Assembly (NCBI GenBank): GCA_039519185.1
Contig: CM076854.1
Coordinates: 160,881,434 to 160,945,433, forward strand
DNA: 64,000 bases
Direction: 5' to 3'
From: Astragalus membranaceus
Taxonomy: Eukaryota; Streptophyta; Magnoliopsida; Fabales; Fabaceae
Below the pieces are notes generated by a model. The model ran no database searches and was not told the origin of the DNA. It worked only from the letters and a program-made list of their open reading frames with translations. This document shows, in pieces, positions 24,116 to 35,011 of this stretch (positions are counted from its first letter, which is position 1; each line of letters begins with the position of its first letter). A program made the position numbers and the translations under genes.

Positions 24116-24995
24116 TTATGATTCATCTTTATAAAGAGTTATTAAAGATTTAACTATGCTATGTTTCACCACCAACATATAAACGATTATTTCAAAAGTT
24201 GTTTAAACAAGACAAAACACTCATTATCATTTTTTATTTCAATATAACATGCTTTATATAAACAAAATCTTGAAGGTTGATAATTGGTTTAATTTGGAAA
24301 GAAACATCCTAGCGACACGTTATACTAGGTCCCACTTATATATCATGACAGAAAAGCTTCCAACTCAGCCACACCGACCATCTTTTGGCTTTTGCTTAAT
24401 CGGGTTTGAGAATCGTCAAAATGCAAAGGGTATATACCTATTTGTTTTTTAATTGTATGCAATCCAATTCCTTTGTGGGGTAAACACAATTTCCTGTGGT
24501 TTTATGAACTGTGGGTTAACTTAACTAAGAAAGCAACCAAAGTAGAAAAGAGACCAACATTGGTTGTAATAATAAAGTTTATCCCTTTTTTCTTTTTCTT
24601 TTGCTACCATATCTTTCTTCACTTGCAAGGAGGTGAAAACATAAGGTTACTGTAGAACCACACTTGCAAAAATTTGAGTTTTGATACCACATCATTATCC
24701 CATTCTATTTCTTCTTTGAGTCGTTGAATGGGATATTTATATGATAAATATTTTCTTTTCTTTTTTTGATTACACAAATATATTCTTTTCTATTAAACAA
24801 CTGAAAAAAATATTATAGTTTATCCTTATTCTTTTATGTTTTTCTGAGGTCAAACAGAGTCAGTGTACTAAATTATTTAACGAAGAGCTAAATGCTTAGC
24901 TTTTCCATTTGATTTTTATGTTCTTTTTCAGAAAAAGGAGGAGATTAGTTTTTTTACAAAAAAAGAGGAGATTATTTTTCTCAATTTGTTTCAAT
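24116..24995. other. AT-rich spacer
   Basis: No gene or recognised repeat. Short frames at 24249-24655 lack any domain. Confidence 0.4.
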
Positions 24996-25230
24996 CAATG
25001 TTATTAAAACCGATCTGGTGATCGACCCGGTCAGGTCACTGGGTCAATGGTCGGACTGGGGGATCACTAGTTGGCCCGCATGACCCGTGACACAACTAAA
25101 AACTGACAAAATATATAATATTGTATGTCAATATTTTCAATATGAATTAATTAAATATTAAAATAAATTTTAAAATGAATAATTATTCATACCCAGTGGT
25201 CGGACCTATGTTGTATTCAAAAAATAATAA
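24996..25230 (+). mobile_element. hAT-like non-autonomous scrap
   Basis: It begins caatgttattaaaaccg, nearly the same as the inverted end of the hAT element at 51179-52016 (caatgttttaaaactcgg), and continues with similar words (gacccggtca, gggtcaatggtcgga). The right end is not recognisable, so it is a fragment. Confidence 0.5.
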
Positions 25231-25691
25231 TTGTATTAGTACCCTTATGCAAAAAAACTTTTGAACCCCTGAAATTTTATATTTGCACTAGTATCCTTAA
25301 AATTGCACCCAATTTGCACCCAACTTTTAATAAATTTGTCTTATCAATCTTCGTAAGGGACTATTTATAAAACTCTATGAAGTAATTTTATCAATGTAAC
25401 ATACTTTTACGGACTACTTATTATTTTCATATACTTTAGGACTTATATAAGAAAGTGTGTAAACTTAGAGACTAATTTGACAATTTACTCTTAAACAAAT
25501 TTGGAGTTAGATAACTTGATTATTCAATTTTAGTAAATTAAGTAAAGATATTTGGAAAAAGAAATTAAACAATCCTACCTACAAACATTTTATAATGAAT
25601 TTTTTTTTTGCACCCCTGACCTAAGATTCATACTCAATAATATATAGAATCTAAAATTTATGGAATGTGATATAAAATATTAGATATTAAA
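25231..25691. other. AT-rich spacer
   Basis: No coding potential. It has two adjacent ttgcacccaa words near 25305-25325 but no clear repeat borders. Confidence 0.4.
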
Positions 25692-25695
25692 TAAG

Positions 25696-25699
<4 letters not shown>

Positions 25700-25730
<31 letters not shown>
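25700..25730. repeat. AT microsatellite
   Basis: About fifteen AT dinucleotides, adjoining the SINE's presumed 3' end. Confidence 0.8.
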
Positions 25731-25732
<2 letters not shown>

Positions 25733-25936
25733 GTTACCATGTCATTGGTGTGTAGTTTCCACCGACTTTGCCGGTGACTAATCTACGCCGGGGAACCTGG
25801 CTGGCCACGAGTACCCGGCTTTGCCGGCCCGTGTAGTTCTCCCCTCGCAACAGAGTTTTTGCCACACCCAATACCCGAACCCAAGACCTTGAGGTTGGAT
25901 CAAAGTCCAGTTACCACTTGGACCAACCCAAGTTGG
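25707..25936 (-). mobile_element. tRNA-headed SINE
   Basis: Read on the minus strand it starts ccaacttgggttggtccaag. It has an A-box-like tggtccaagtggtaactgg and a B-box-like gggttcgggta about 50 bp later. A shared taagtaatatatat precedes it (25692-25705) and follows it (25937-25950), a plausible target duplication although it is low-complexity. An AT microsatellite has expanded next to the left copy. Confidence 0.62.
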
Positions 25937-26059
25937 TAAGTAATATATATAATAACACATGTAAGTATAAAAGTAATTAATAAATGAATATAATTAGTAG
26001 GTTAAAAGGGTTTTGTTTAAAAAAAGAAAAAAGAAGAATGACTTAACTATAATATATGC

Positions 26060-26155
26060 TGCAAGTATATCAACACAACATTCAGCTCAACCGGTTACAA
26101 CATGCAGTTTGAGCATTAGGTCAGGGGTTCAAACCCCAGCCTTGACATTTTGCTA
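26060..26155 (+). mobile_element. tRNA-like SINE head
   Basis: cagctcaaccggttacaac resembles a tRNA A-box, and ggggttcaaacccc is a good B-box 40 bp downstream. The acceptor stem does not pair and no CCA-end structure exists, so it is a SINE or tRNA relic, not a tRNA gene. No target duplication was seen. Confidence 0.45.
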
Positions 26156-26618
26156 TATAAAATTTGGTCAACAGCTCGGTTTGACCGAGTCAAAGGCGGG
26201 CCAACAACTTGATTTGACCGAGTCAAAGGAAGGTTGATGGCATCATCGCGGGCCAACTGCAGAACCGGTCCAATATGCCAATCGAACCGGCCAAAGTTAC
26301 GGGCCACGGCCCAACCGAACCGGCCAAAGCAACACGACACCCCATCTACCAAACATAGCGCGGGGAAAAAGCCCTTGAGAATCTTTAACAAAACTGAAGG
26401 TTGTGCATCTATCCACTCTTCTAACACCTAGAGAGAGAGAGAGAGAGAGAAAAAAAATAGAGAGAGAAGTAATAGTTGTGATATGTGAGAGATAGAGGAA
26501 AAGAGATGTGTTATCAGATGTAGAAATAGATTTTCCCGAATTGGGAGTCTATTCTGGAGGAGATGCCATGTAAAAGCAACAACATTCATGGGAGCGTGGG
26601 TTTCCACTATCTCTCCAA
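26156..26618. other. Spacer left of the SIRE-type element
   Basis: It contains two ctcggtttgaccgagtcaaagg-like words (26174-26230) and a GA microsatellite (26430-26450). No gene. It ends in the target duplication gagac (26619-26623). Confidence 0.4.
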
Positions 26619-27292
26619 GAGACTGTTACCAAGTGGCTTCAGTCTCAAGAGGGGGGGGTGAATTAAGACTTTAAAAACCTTTTCCCCTTTTAACGACTTA
26701 GATTAATTTTTCGCGCAGGTTTATGGAATGAACGAATTTGAAACAAAGACAGTAAATAACACATGAGATTTATACTGGTTCAGCCACTTCTTATTGACCT
26801 ACATCCAGTCCTCACAAACCCTTGTGAGATTTTCACTATCAAAACAAAGTTTAAAACGGGCGCTTTCAAACCCTTACAGACTCAGGCACTCTTCACCTAG
26901 GATACCCCACCTTGTGCAAGAGCCCTTAAACACAATTACAAACAAGAGATACCCCACCCTTGTTACAATCAAAACCCTAGAGAGATTCCCCACTCTCTAG
27001 TTCAACCAATTGACAAACAAGAGATACTCCACCCTTCTTACAATCAAAACCCTAGAGAGATACCCCACTCTCTAGTATAACCCAATACCAACTTTAAACA
27101 GATTACAAGAAAATAAGAAATACCTCTATGAATGTGGATACAACAACTTGAAGATTCCCAGCCCAATCTAACCCTTGAGAGAGATCAGCTCAAAAAGATG
27201 AAGAACGTGAAGAACAAAAGTGACGGAGCAATAGGGTTTTGCGTTCTGCTTGTGAGTTCTAGGGTTGTTCCTTTTGTGCAGCCCTAAGTCCC

Positions 27293-27300
27293 TATTTATA
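27293..27300 (-). promoter_or_regulatory. TATA box of the SIRE-type LTR (3' LTR copy)
   Basis: Minus-strand tataaata, directly downstream, in the element's sense, of the ATCGAT motif array. The same site is at 31504-31511 in the 5' LTR, which would drive the element. Confidence 0.75.
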
Positions 27301-27349
27301 GATTTAGAAAAAATATGACCGTTGGGACAATTTCTAATGCTGATCTAAT

Positions 27350-27800
27350 AAGTGGATAATCGATGGTTTATTTGAATCCACATAAGTGGACAATTGATTC
27401 TGTGCCTCAAATAAAAACAATTTCATAAGTGAATAATCGATTGTTTGCTTCCAAAACTAAGTGTGACAATCGATTATGTGCTTAAAACACAATAGGATCA
27501 TAATCGATTTTGTGCTTTAAATACATAAGGCCATGATCGATTATGTGCTTTTAAGAAAACAGAAACTATGTTTATAATCGATTGTGTGCTTCCAACATTA
27601 AGCTCATAATCGATTTTGTGCTTGATAAGTCAAGTTCAAAATCAATTTTTTGCTTTGTAAAGCAAGTCAATAATCGATTGTGTGTTTCAAAAAACAAGTT
27701 CATAAATAAGAAGACAATCGATTATGTGCTTGTCCATAATAAAGAGGACAATCGATTGTGAGATTTCAAAAATGATTTTCTCATTTAGTGATCGATTATA
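27350..27800 (-). repeat. Array of about 13 ATCGAT-centred motifs in U3 (3' LTR copy)
   Basis: The word aatcgattntgtgctt and close variants recur about every 36 bp, with unrelated AT-rich sequence between. Most copies keep the palindrome atcgat followed by t-tgtgctt. The position upstream of the TATA box fits an enhancer-type array of factor-binding sites. No factor can be named from sequence alone. Confidence 0.8.
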
Positions 27801-28040
27801 TGCCTACCCTATTTAGCATGCATACATTAGGTTGATTATGTGAGTGCTGTGTGTTGATTGATTTGAGACGATCCTCAAAAGCGGTTTACATTTCATTCCT
27901 AAGACACGACCGGACTTCCTAGCGACTACTATTGACACAGACATTCTTTCTTGAGTTGTTTGTGTCTTGGAGTTCCTTTTTGTCACTTTATTTATAAATG
28001 CTTCATCATCAAAACTTACCTGCAACACAAGATATCCACA

Positions 28041-28056
28041 TTCTCCCCCTTTCTGA
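28041..28056 (-). other. Polypurine tract of the SIRE-type element
   Basis: Minus-strand agaaagggggagaa immediately precedes the 3' LTR start tgtggatat. This is the classic form for SIRE-like elements. Confidence 0.85.
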
Positions 28057-28629
28057 TGATGACAAAATTGTGATTCATCTTAGGTGGGAGATTAGTTCAT
28101 CAAACAAAACAATGCACTAATATTAATGATATGTATCCCCCTTACTTGATGCTCCCCCTATCTAAATGCAAAGTGACAATCCTATTTTTCTCCCCCTATT
28201 TGTCATGATCAAAAGGGTTAATGCGAAACTTAGTTGGTGAGCCGAAAACGCAGCTAATAGCTAGTAATTGTTAGTCCATTGCATTTGAGAAAAAAAAATG
28301 ATAGGCATAAACCACAAAATGGCGTGAGAGTCGGGTTTCAACACAAGATAGCCAAACATAATTCAATCAACACTTCACATGAAGTTTCAAGGAAAATAGA
28401 GAGGCAAAGTCTAGAGTTTTTGAGAGAACAACACGTGAGTGCTGTTTAGTGGAAAACACGTGTTCACACAAAAATTCACTTAAAATTTACTTAAATTCTT
28501 TGAGATTAAATCATTTGAGAAACACTTAAACAACTCATATTTCATTTAGATAAATGATAAATCAATGATTTGAAGTTCTCTTCGAATGAAAAGAAAACTT
28601 TATTTTTTCAATGGTTTTGAAGACTCAAC

Positions 28630-28800
28630 GAACTCAATCACACAATCACCTTTTTGAACATATCTCTAAGAAAATGATGTCTAATCTCTACATGGTTAGT
28701 TTTAGAATGTTGAACGTGGTTCATTGATACATTAATTGCACTTGTTTTGTCGCATTTAATCGGACTGTGATCTATATCGACACCATAGTTGAGATGTTGT
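28630..28800 (-). pseudogene. Residual RNase H end of the SIRE-type pol
   Basis: Minus-strand bases encode words typical of the copia RNase H tail (SAINV, then VQHSKTNHVEIRHHFLRD), followed by a non-coding 3' region to the polypurine tract. It is joined almost directly to the protease region at about 28800, which marks the internal deletion. Confidence 0.75.
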
Positions 28801-28884
28801 TTACTCTATTCCTATAATTCTAACTTGCTTACTGATTTTGTCCTCAATGGTGCATGAATCAAAATCAAAGATTACTCTATTTTA

Positions 28885-29079
28885 TTAATCACATATTTGT
28901 CTAATGCTTAGCAACTTATGCTTAAGATCTTCTACAAAAAGCACATTATCAATAGAGGTGGATAGATCTTTACCAATCTTACCTTCACCGGGGATTCTTC
29001 CTCTATTGCTGTTATCACAAGTCACATGGCCGCTTTTTCCGGGGGTGAGTGTTAAGAGCTTTGTTATATCTCCAGTCAT
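28885..29079 (-). pseudogene. Protease / pre-integrase piece of the SIRE-type element
   Basis: The frame begins HMTGD-like (MTGDITKLLTL), continues with a GEGKIGK strand and ends LKHKLLSIRQICD, the segment after the DSG active site in copia proteases. The active-site Asp itself lies in the degenerate stretch upstream. Confidence 0.75.
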
Positions 29080-29147
29080 GTGCTTTGAGCATTTGCTATC
29101 AAGATATTTATCTGTCCCCCATACCTTGAAGCATACCTACAATAAGA

Positions 29148-30783
29148 TCAAGTTGAAAATTGTGGTACCCAAATTTCTTTGGGTCCTTGTGGGTTAGTAC
29201 TTGGTAGAGTCCCTTTGGAAACCCATACCTTTTTCACAACTTGCCTACTTCTAGCCATACAAACAGATGCAGTATGTCCTGGTTTGGCATAGTAATAACA
29301 TCTAATATATGGAATAGTAGTGAACTTAGGTCTATAATGCACATGTCTTTTCATGAAATTGTTTCTTGGAGACCTAGGATGCACATGTTGTATGTTATAC
29401 ATTTTTCCTATTGTCCATCCAAGCTCATGAATTTTCTTTTCATATTCTGCACACTTATCACGTACATAATTTGCTTTAAAACAACCAAGACTATAATTTT
29501 CTTTTCTAAGTTCTAATCTTTCCTTAGTTAAAGCAATAACTTCATTTTGGAGATGGGCAACAGTTTTCTTAGATTGACTTAATGCCTTAGCTAGTTTTAA
29601 AGAATCATTATGCAATTCAAGAAATGCTTCATGCAATTCATCATATACATTTTGTGAAGTTTCAGAGTTAGAAACTACCTCCGTTTCATTTTCACTATCG
29701 TGGCCGGCCATGAGAGCAACTTGAGCTTCTTCACTTTCTGGATCATCTGATGAGTCTATGTCATTGTCCTCCCATGCTATGTAGGCTTTTCTACTTTTGT
29801 TTTCTTTGGATCCCACTTTCTCAAATTTTGACGATTTTCTTTGTAAGTTCGGGCACTCCATCTTCATGTGTCCGGATTTGCCACATTCGTAGCAAGTTGG
29901 TGGTCTTGAGGAGTTTTCCTTGCTTGAGAATCTTTTGGGTGAAAAATTCTTCTTGGGGAAGCTTTTCCTTCTCATGAACTTTTTGAATTTTCTAACCATT
30001 ATATCTAAATTCTCATCGTCTTCATCATCTTCACTTTCTGAATCATCACTATCATCAGGTGGATTTGAACTAGAAGCCTTGAGAGCTAAGCTTTTATTTT
30101 TCTTGTCTTTTTCTTCATGCTCTGCTAGACGAGTGAGTTCTAACTCGTGCTCTTGTAGTTTTCCAATCAGAGTGGCGAGTGTCATAGTAGCTAAATTCCT
30201 TGATTCAGCTATAGCAGTTACTTTTGGTTGCCAGTCTCTGTTTAGGCATCTCAACACTTTGTTGATCAAGTCTTCTGGAGGAAATGATTTTCCTAATGCG
30301 CCTAGTTGATTCACTATGTGAGTGAACCTCTTTTTCATTTCTTGTATAGTTTCTCCTTGATTCATTCTGAATAGTTCATATTCTCGGATGAGAGTGTTTG
30401 TTCTTGCTCTTTTTACCTCACTAGTACCTTCATGAGTGACTTGAAGATTGTCCCACATTTCTTGGGCAGTTTTACAGTTTGACACTCTGAAGAACTCATC
30501 GGGCTTGAGTGCGGAAGTGATAATGTTCTTGGCACGGAGATTGTGTTGAACTTTCCTTTTATCATTATTCGTCCATTCATTTCTTTCCCGCCCTGACTAT
30601 GAGTACGCCATTAACCACGTGTGTGGGAACAAAGGGTCCATTTTCCACAGCATCCCATACATCTAAATCTACCCCTTTTATGAATATTCTCATTCTTTCT
30701 TTCCAATATGCATAGTCTTTCCCGTTGAATCCCGGAGGACGGGTAAGAGATGCACCCTCTTGCGTAGACCAACCTGAAGCCAT
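29148..30783 (-). pseudogene. SIRE-type gag, one frameshift
   Basis: Starts at ATG 30781-30783 (MASGWSTQEG). The first about 65 codons hold the PPGFNGKDYAYWKERM block typical of this gag family. A frameshift near 30585 moves the rest to another frame, which is open to 29148. That part contains UBN2-like sequence (EMWDNLQVTHEGTSEVK), acidic linkers, a CCHC knuckle (CYECGKSGHMKMEC), a coiled coil (about residues 280-350 of the second frame) and a late basic segment. Gag packages RNA into particles. With the frameshift only a short N-terminal product is expected. Confidence 0.88.
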
Positions 30784-30821
30784 TTCTCTTGAAGCTGCTA
30801 GTCCCTTTAAACAAGAGTCTA

Positions 30822-30833
30822 GCTTTGATACCA
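30822..30833 (-). other. Primer-binding site of the SIRE-type element (tRNA-Met type)
   Basis: Minus-strand tggtatcaaagc, one base from the canonical initiator-Met site, adjoining the 5' LTR. Confidence 0.85.
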
Positions 30834-31503
30834 CTTGTTACCAAGTGGCTTTAGTCTCAAGAGGGGGGTGAATTGAGACTTTAAAAACCTTTTCCCCTCT
30901 TAACGACTTAGATAAATTTTTCGCGCAGGTTTATGGAATGAAGGAATTAAAAACAAAGACAGTAAATAACACGGGAGATTTATACTGGTTCAGCCACTTC
31001 TTAGTGACCTACATCCAGTCTTCACAAACCCTTGTGAGATTTTCACTATTAAAACAAAGCTTAAAACGAGTGCTTTCAAACCCTTACAGACTCAGGCACT
31101 CTTCACCTAGGATACCCCACCTTGTGCAAGAGCCCTTAAAAACAATTACAAACAAGAGATACCCCACCCTTGTTACAATCAAAACCCTAGAGGGATTCCC
31201 CACTCTCTATGACAATCAATTGACAAACAAGAGATACCCCACCCTTGTTACAATCAAAACCCTAGAGAGATACCCCCACTCTCTAGTATAACCCAATACT
31301 AACTTTAAACAGATTACAAGAAAATAAGAAATACCTCTATGAAGGTGGATACAACAACTTGAAGATTCCCAACCCAATCTAACCGTTGAGAGAGATCAGC
31401 TCAAAAAGATGAAGAACATGAAGAACAAAAGTGACGGAGCAATAGGGTTTTGCGTTCTGCTTGTGAGTTCTAGGGTTGTTCCTTTTGTGCAGCCCTAAGT
31501 CCC

Positions 31504-31511
31504 TATTTATA
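31504..31511 (-). promoter_or_regulatory. TATA box of the SIRE-type 5' LTR
   Basis: Minus-strand tataaata about 740 bp from the LTR start, just after the ATCGAT array. It is the likely promoter of the element. Confidence 0.75.
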
Positions 31512-31555
31512 GATTTAGAAAAATATGACCGTTGGGACAATTTCTAATGCCTATC

Positions 31556-32010
31556 TAATAAGTGGATAATCGATTGTTTACTTGAATCCACATAAGTGGA
31601 CAATCGATTTTGTGCCTCAAATAAAAACAATTTCATAAGTGAATAATCGATTGTTTGCTTCCAAAACTAAGTGTGACAATCGATTATGTGCTTAAAACAC
31701 AATAGGATCATAATCGATTTTGTGCTTTAAATACATAAGGCCATGATCGATTATGTGCTTTTAAGATAACAGAAATTATGTTTATAATCGATTGTGTGCT
31801 TCCAACATTAAGCTCATAATCGATTTTGTGCTTGATAAGTCAAGTTCAAAATCGATTGTTTGCTTTGTAAAGCAAGTCAATAATCGAGTGTGTGTTTTAA
31901 AAAACAAGTTCATAAATAAGAAGACAATCGATTATGTGCTTGTCCATAATAAAGAGGACAATCGATTGTGAGCTTTCAAAAATGATTTTCTCATTTAGTG
32001 ATCGATTATG
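31556..32010 (-). repeat. Array of ATCGAT-centred motifs in U3 (5' LTR copy)
   Basis: Same arrangement as 27350-27800. Some motifs are better preserved here, for example near 31604 and 31850 where the other LTR has lost the palindrome. Confidence 0.8.
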
Positions 32011-32255
32011 TGCCTACCCTATTTAGCATGCATACGTTAGGTTGATTATGTGAGTGCTGTGTGTTGATTGATTTGAGACGATCCTCAAAAGCGGTTTACA
32101 TTTCATTCCTAAGACACAATCGGTCTTCCTAGCGACTATCCTTGACACAGACATTCTTTCTTGAGTTGGTTGTGTCTTGGAGTTCCTTTTTGTCACTTTA
32201 TTTATAAATGCTTCATCATCAAAACTTACCTGCAACACAACATATCCACAGAGAC

Positions 32256-32685
32256 GATCCTCCAAAAACGAAGGAGTAGAAATTAGGGGGTTTGTTAAGA
32301 GGAGTGATTTGTGTGTGTGCGCGCTCTGCCATCACCACCTTCCCAAACCCAAGTGTGTGTGTGTGTGTGTGGGCGCGCGCGTGCTCTACCATCGCCACCT
32401 TCCCAAACCCAAGTGCCCTCCTATGAACTTAATGTAATTGTAGAAATAAACGCAAGAAGACTCCCCAACAGCCCGTCCTCCCAAAAAATAGACTTTTCCC
32501 TCACGAGAGCCGCTACTCCCCACCCCCACTCCCCACATGCACACATATTTGTATCTATGGATTCTTTTAGGTTTAAGATCAAAAGAAGCCTTGAGAAAGC
32601 TACTTTCAAAAGAGAGTTTCCCACTCGCTCATTCTGCTAAAAACCGATCTAAGTTACCCAACTCTCCCCTTAGGTATTTTGTATA
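32256..32685. other. Spacer with a short GT-rich tandem duplication
   Basis: Between about 32306 and 32413 a unit ending catc-ccaccttcccaaaccc occurs twice, joined by (GT)n and (GC)n runs. Frames across it are not credible genes. Confidence 0.5.
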
Positions 32686-32734
32686 TGTCACAACTACTTA
32701 GTATCTATTGGTATACAATCATTTGAGGTGCTAC

Positions 32735-33211
32735 TTGTAAGTGTTTGGAACAACTAGCTTATAGTGTTTTTTGAAATACTACTTGAAGTAACGTTTGAGC
32801 TTATAGCTTATAGCATTTTTCACTAGCTTATAGTGTTTTTTAAATGCTACTTGAAGTAGCATTTGAGCTTATAGCTTATAGCGTTTCACTTTTTCTCTCA
32901 TTTCTATCCTTGTAACTTTAATTAAATTCCTCATTTATCCTCTACTAAATGAATATTCTCTCTTCTTTTTAAGCATTAATTACAATTTACAAAAATTATT
33001 GTCATTTTATATTTATAAGCTAGTTCAAACTGGTAGTTTTAGCAAACAATTTAAATTCAATCCGCTAGTTTATCCGCTATCAGCTATATATCCGCTATAA
33101 GCTCATCCGCTATAGGCTTATCCGCCATAAGCTAGTTTATTCGCTATAAGCTACCTTATCCGCTATCCATTAGTTTATCCGTTATCTGCTATTTTTTGGC
33201 AAACAGAGCCT
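32735..33211. mobile_element. MITE-like stretch with agcttatagc repeats
   Basis: The right end read inward (ggctctgtttgccaaaaaat) and the left part (aagtgtttggaacaactag) look like weak inverted ends. In between, agcttatagc and tccgctataagct words recur, including a 70-bp tandem duplication (about 32757-32890). The borders and superfamily are uncertain. Confidence 0.35.
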
Positions 33212-33357
33212 AAAGATGGATTTTTGCATAGACTAATCAGTACAACATATGTTGATTAAATGAAAAAAAAAAGGTATAAACTAGCACTTCATCTAGTCAA
33301 TTAAATTGTAAAATGATTAAAATTTTCAAGTATAACCAATCATTTAATATTTCTAGA

Positions 33358-34043
33358 CACTCAGCGGAGTCGCCATCTGTCGTGACCGTGATCCCGACGT
33401 AGACGGCTCAAAAATTGATTATTTAAGGAGTCGCCACCCAATTTATTTATAAAGGAGAAATTGAGAAAAACCTAACTAAAAGTTATTGGTCTGCGTAAAC
33501 TAGACTGGATTCAGGAGTCGGTTTTGCATAGGGAAGAGCGAAAACCTAATTCCAATGCACCCCTAGTACATTTGTCCTAAGACAGCTACCCTAAATTTGG
33601 TAGTGCAAAACTGTTATTGAGTAATGAACTATCGTTATACCCCTTAAAATGATAAAAAGTAATTATTTATAATGAAATAAAATAGGACCATTTGAAGAAA
33701 ATTTAATTTTGACTTGACGGGGAAGCCCCGCTCCTATGTATCCTCTGGTGCAATGAGGAACTCAAAAGTCACGTAGTTCTTCCTTGAATTTTGTTTTGAT
33801 GGTTGGTTGATTTTATTTTTTTGAAAGGGTTTGAGATCACCAAGTTGTACAACTCAGACGTCTTAAACCAGGACCGACAAGATGTCACATCTCAGTCGAT
33901 CCCTGTTTTCATATTTTTTAGAAAAAATAAGTCTCTATAGATACTCCTCTTGTGGCATTGTTACAGCTGCTCCAAGCTGATGCTCTAGGGTGCTCGTTTG
34001 TTAGGCCTTAGTCCTTTTTCTTTTTCTCTTGTAACCCAAAAAA
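33358..34043 (+). mobile_element. Chimeric retroposon: antisense Ogre-type LTR plus poly(A) tail
   Basis: A 686-bp insert between perfect 20-bp direct repeats (33338-33357 and 34044-34063). It begins with the reverse complement of a Tat/Ogre primer site (33358-33375), a two-base spacer, then the 3' end of such an LTR read backwards (from 33378, tgtcgtgaccg). Homology to the family's LTR runs to about 33905. The last about 130 bp are unrelated to that LTR and end cttgtaaccc followed by about eight A residues. A long duplication and an A tail mean LINE-type retroposition of an RNA, not LTR integration. Confidence 0.78.
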
Positions 34044-34063
34044 AATCATTTAATATTTCTAGA

Positions 34064-34655
34064 AAAGATGTATCTGTCTAAATCTTTATTTTATTTATTT
34101 ATTTATTTATGCTTTTCAATTAAGTTTAAATTAATTAGAAATCCATATTCCACCAAGTCCTTTTCTATTTTACAAATATTCCACACGAGTCTTGATTATG
34201 CAAAGGAACTAATTCAAAATTTATAAGTTGCTGCTGGTTACGCTATTTCACTGCCAATCTCTTGCATCTCTTTCATTAGGTGACACTCTAACTACACTCT
34301 CACTCTGTCTCGAATTGATGTAAACAGTTAAGCTAGTGAAGCAATTAGTTAAGCATGCCTTTAATTGACCGTTGTGTAGGTTCAATTAGTTAAGCATGCC
34401 TTTAATTGACCGTTGTGTAGGTTCACTGTATAATTCAAGCAACACTATTCACAATTCACCAGTAGTATTTATCAATTTATGTACTCAATTTCTCCCCTTT
34501 ACCTAAATTATTAAGAAGCAACTCCCCATTTCTTCGTTAAAGGTTCAAAGCATAGAAACATCCACTGCCTATTACGCAACTGTATATCACTTTTTAGAAT
34601 GGATCTAAACTTTGAAAGATGTGATTGATTTGGTTTAAGAAAATGGCATTTTCTT
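34064..34655. other. Spacer
   Basis: Apart from the 41-bp duplication nothing is recognisable. Confidence 0.4.
34342..34423 (+). repeat. 41-bp perfect tandem duplication
   Basis: Two identical adjacent units, 34342-34382 and 34383-34423, each starting caattagttaagcatgcc. It lies in non-coding spacer. Confidence 0.9.
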
Positions 34656-34659
34656 GGTC

Positions 34660-35011
34660 CTACCTTGATACGAACACAGCTCAACACACTGACGCTGAGC
34701 CCATTGCTATTCTGGCCTCTCGCTCCGTGGAAGTGGACAGCCAGCATCGACATCAAGTCCTAGTACAGTGGCACAGACTTCCTATTGAAGACACCTCTTG
34801 GGAAGATTGGGAGGAATTGAAGCAATCTTACAACCTTGAGGACAAGGTTGGTTTTGATGGGCAAGGTATTGATACAAGCCCAGCCACTATTGTGGATCCT
34901 GTTGCTGAAGTTGGGCTTGAAGATCAGCCCAATAATATTATTGCTCCTACAAGGCCCATTCGCACCAAGAAGACCCCTGCCAAGTACAATGAACATCTCA
35001 TATACAAATAA
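34660..35011 (+). pseudogene. Chromovirus pol C-terminus with chromodomain
   Basis: The frame reads EPIAILASRSVEV, then HQVLVQWHRL, then EDTSWEDWEELKQSY, the aromatic and acidic pattern of a Ty3/gypsy chromodomain that follows integrase, with a short tail to a stop at 35009-35011. In chromoviruses this domain steers integration toward marked chromatin. Nothing upstream resembles integrase or RT, so only the end of the element survives. Confidence 0.85.

Larger units (their letters stand above)
26624..28040 (-). repeat. 3' LTR of the SIRE-type element
   Basis: 1417 bp matching 30836-32250 with scattered differences. Internal blocks ggataccccaccttg and gagataccccacccttg recur several times between 26900 and 27080. 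The ATCGAT array occupies 27350-27800. Confidence 0.95.
26624..32250 (-). mobile_element. Internally deleted SIRE/Maximus-type copia element
   Basis: Complete LTR-to-LTR element of 5627 bp with perfect target duplications (gagac at 26619-26623 and 32251-32255). LTRs of about 1.4 kb begin tgttaccaag on the plus strand and end tatccaca. On the minus strand it has a tRNA-Met-type primer site, a gag with coiled coil and zinc knuckle, a protease/pre-integrase piece, then a jump straight to the last part of RNase H, then a polypurine tract. Integrase and RT are absent. It is a non-autonomous deletion derivative that kept both ends, gag and all cis signals. Confidence 0.95.
30836..32250 (-). repeat. 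5' LTR of the SIRE-type element
   Basis: 1415 bp. It carries the second copy of the ATCGAT array (31556-32010) and of the TATA box (31504-31511). Few differences from the 3' LTR suggest a fairly recent insertion. Confidence 0.95.

Noticed and set aside
26060..26155. Possible tRNA gene (A and B boxes)
   Set aside because: Arms do not fold into a tRNA with an acceptor stem. Better explained as a SINE head. The same holds for 51583-51650 and 50575-50600.
27350..27800. CRISPR-like spaced repeats
   Set aside because: The repeats are short and degenerate inside a plant LTR promoter. No cas genes and a eukaryotic context.
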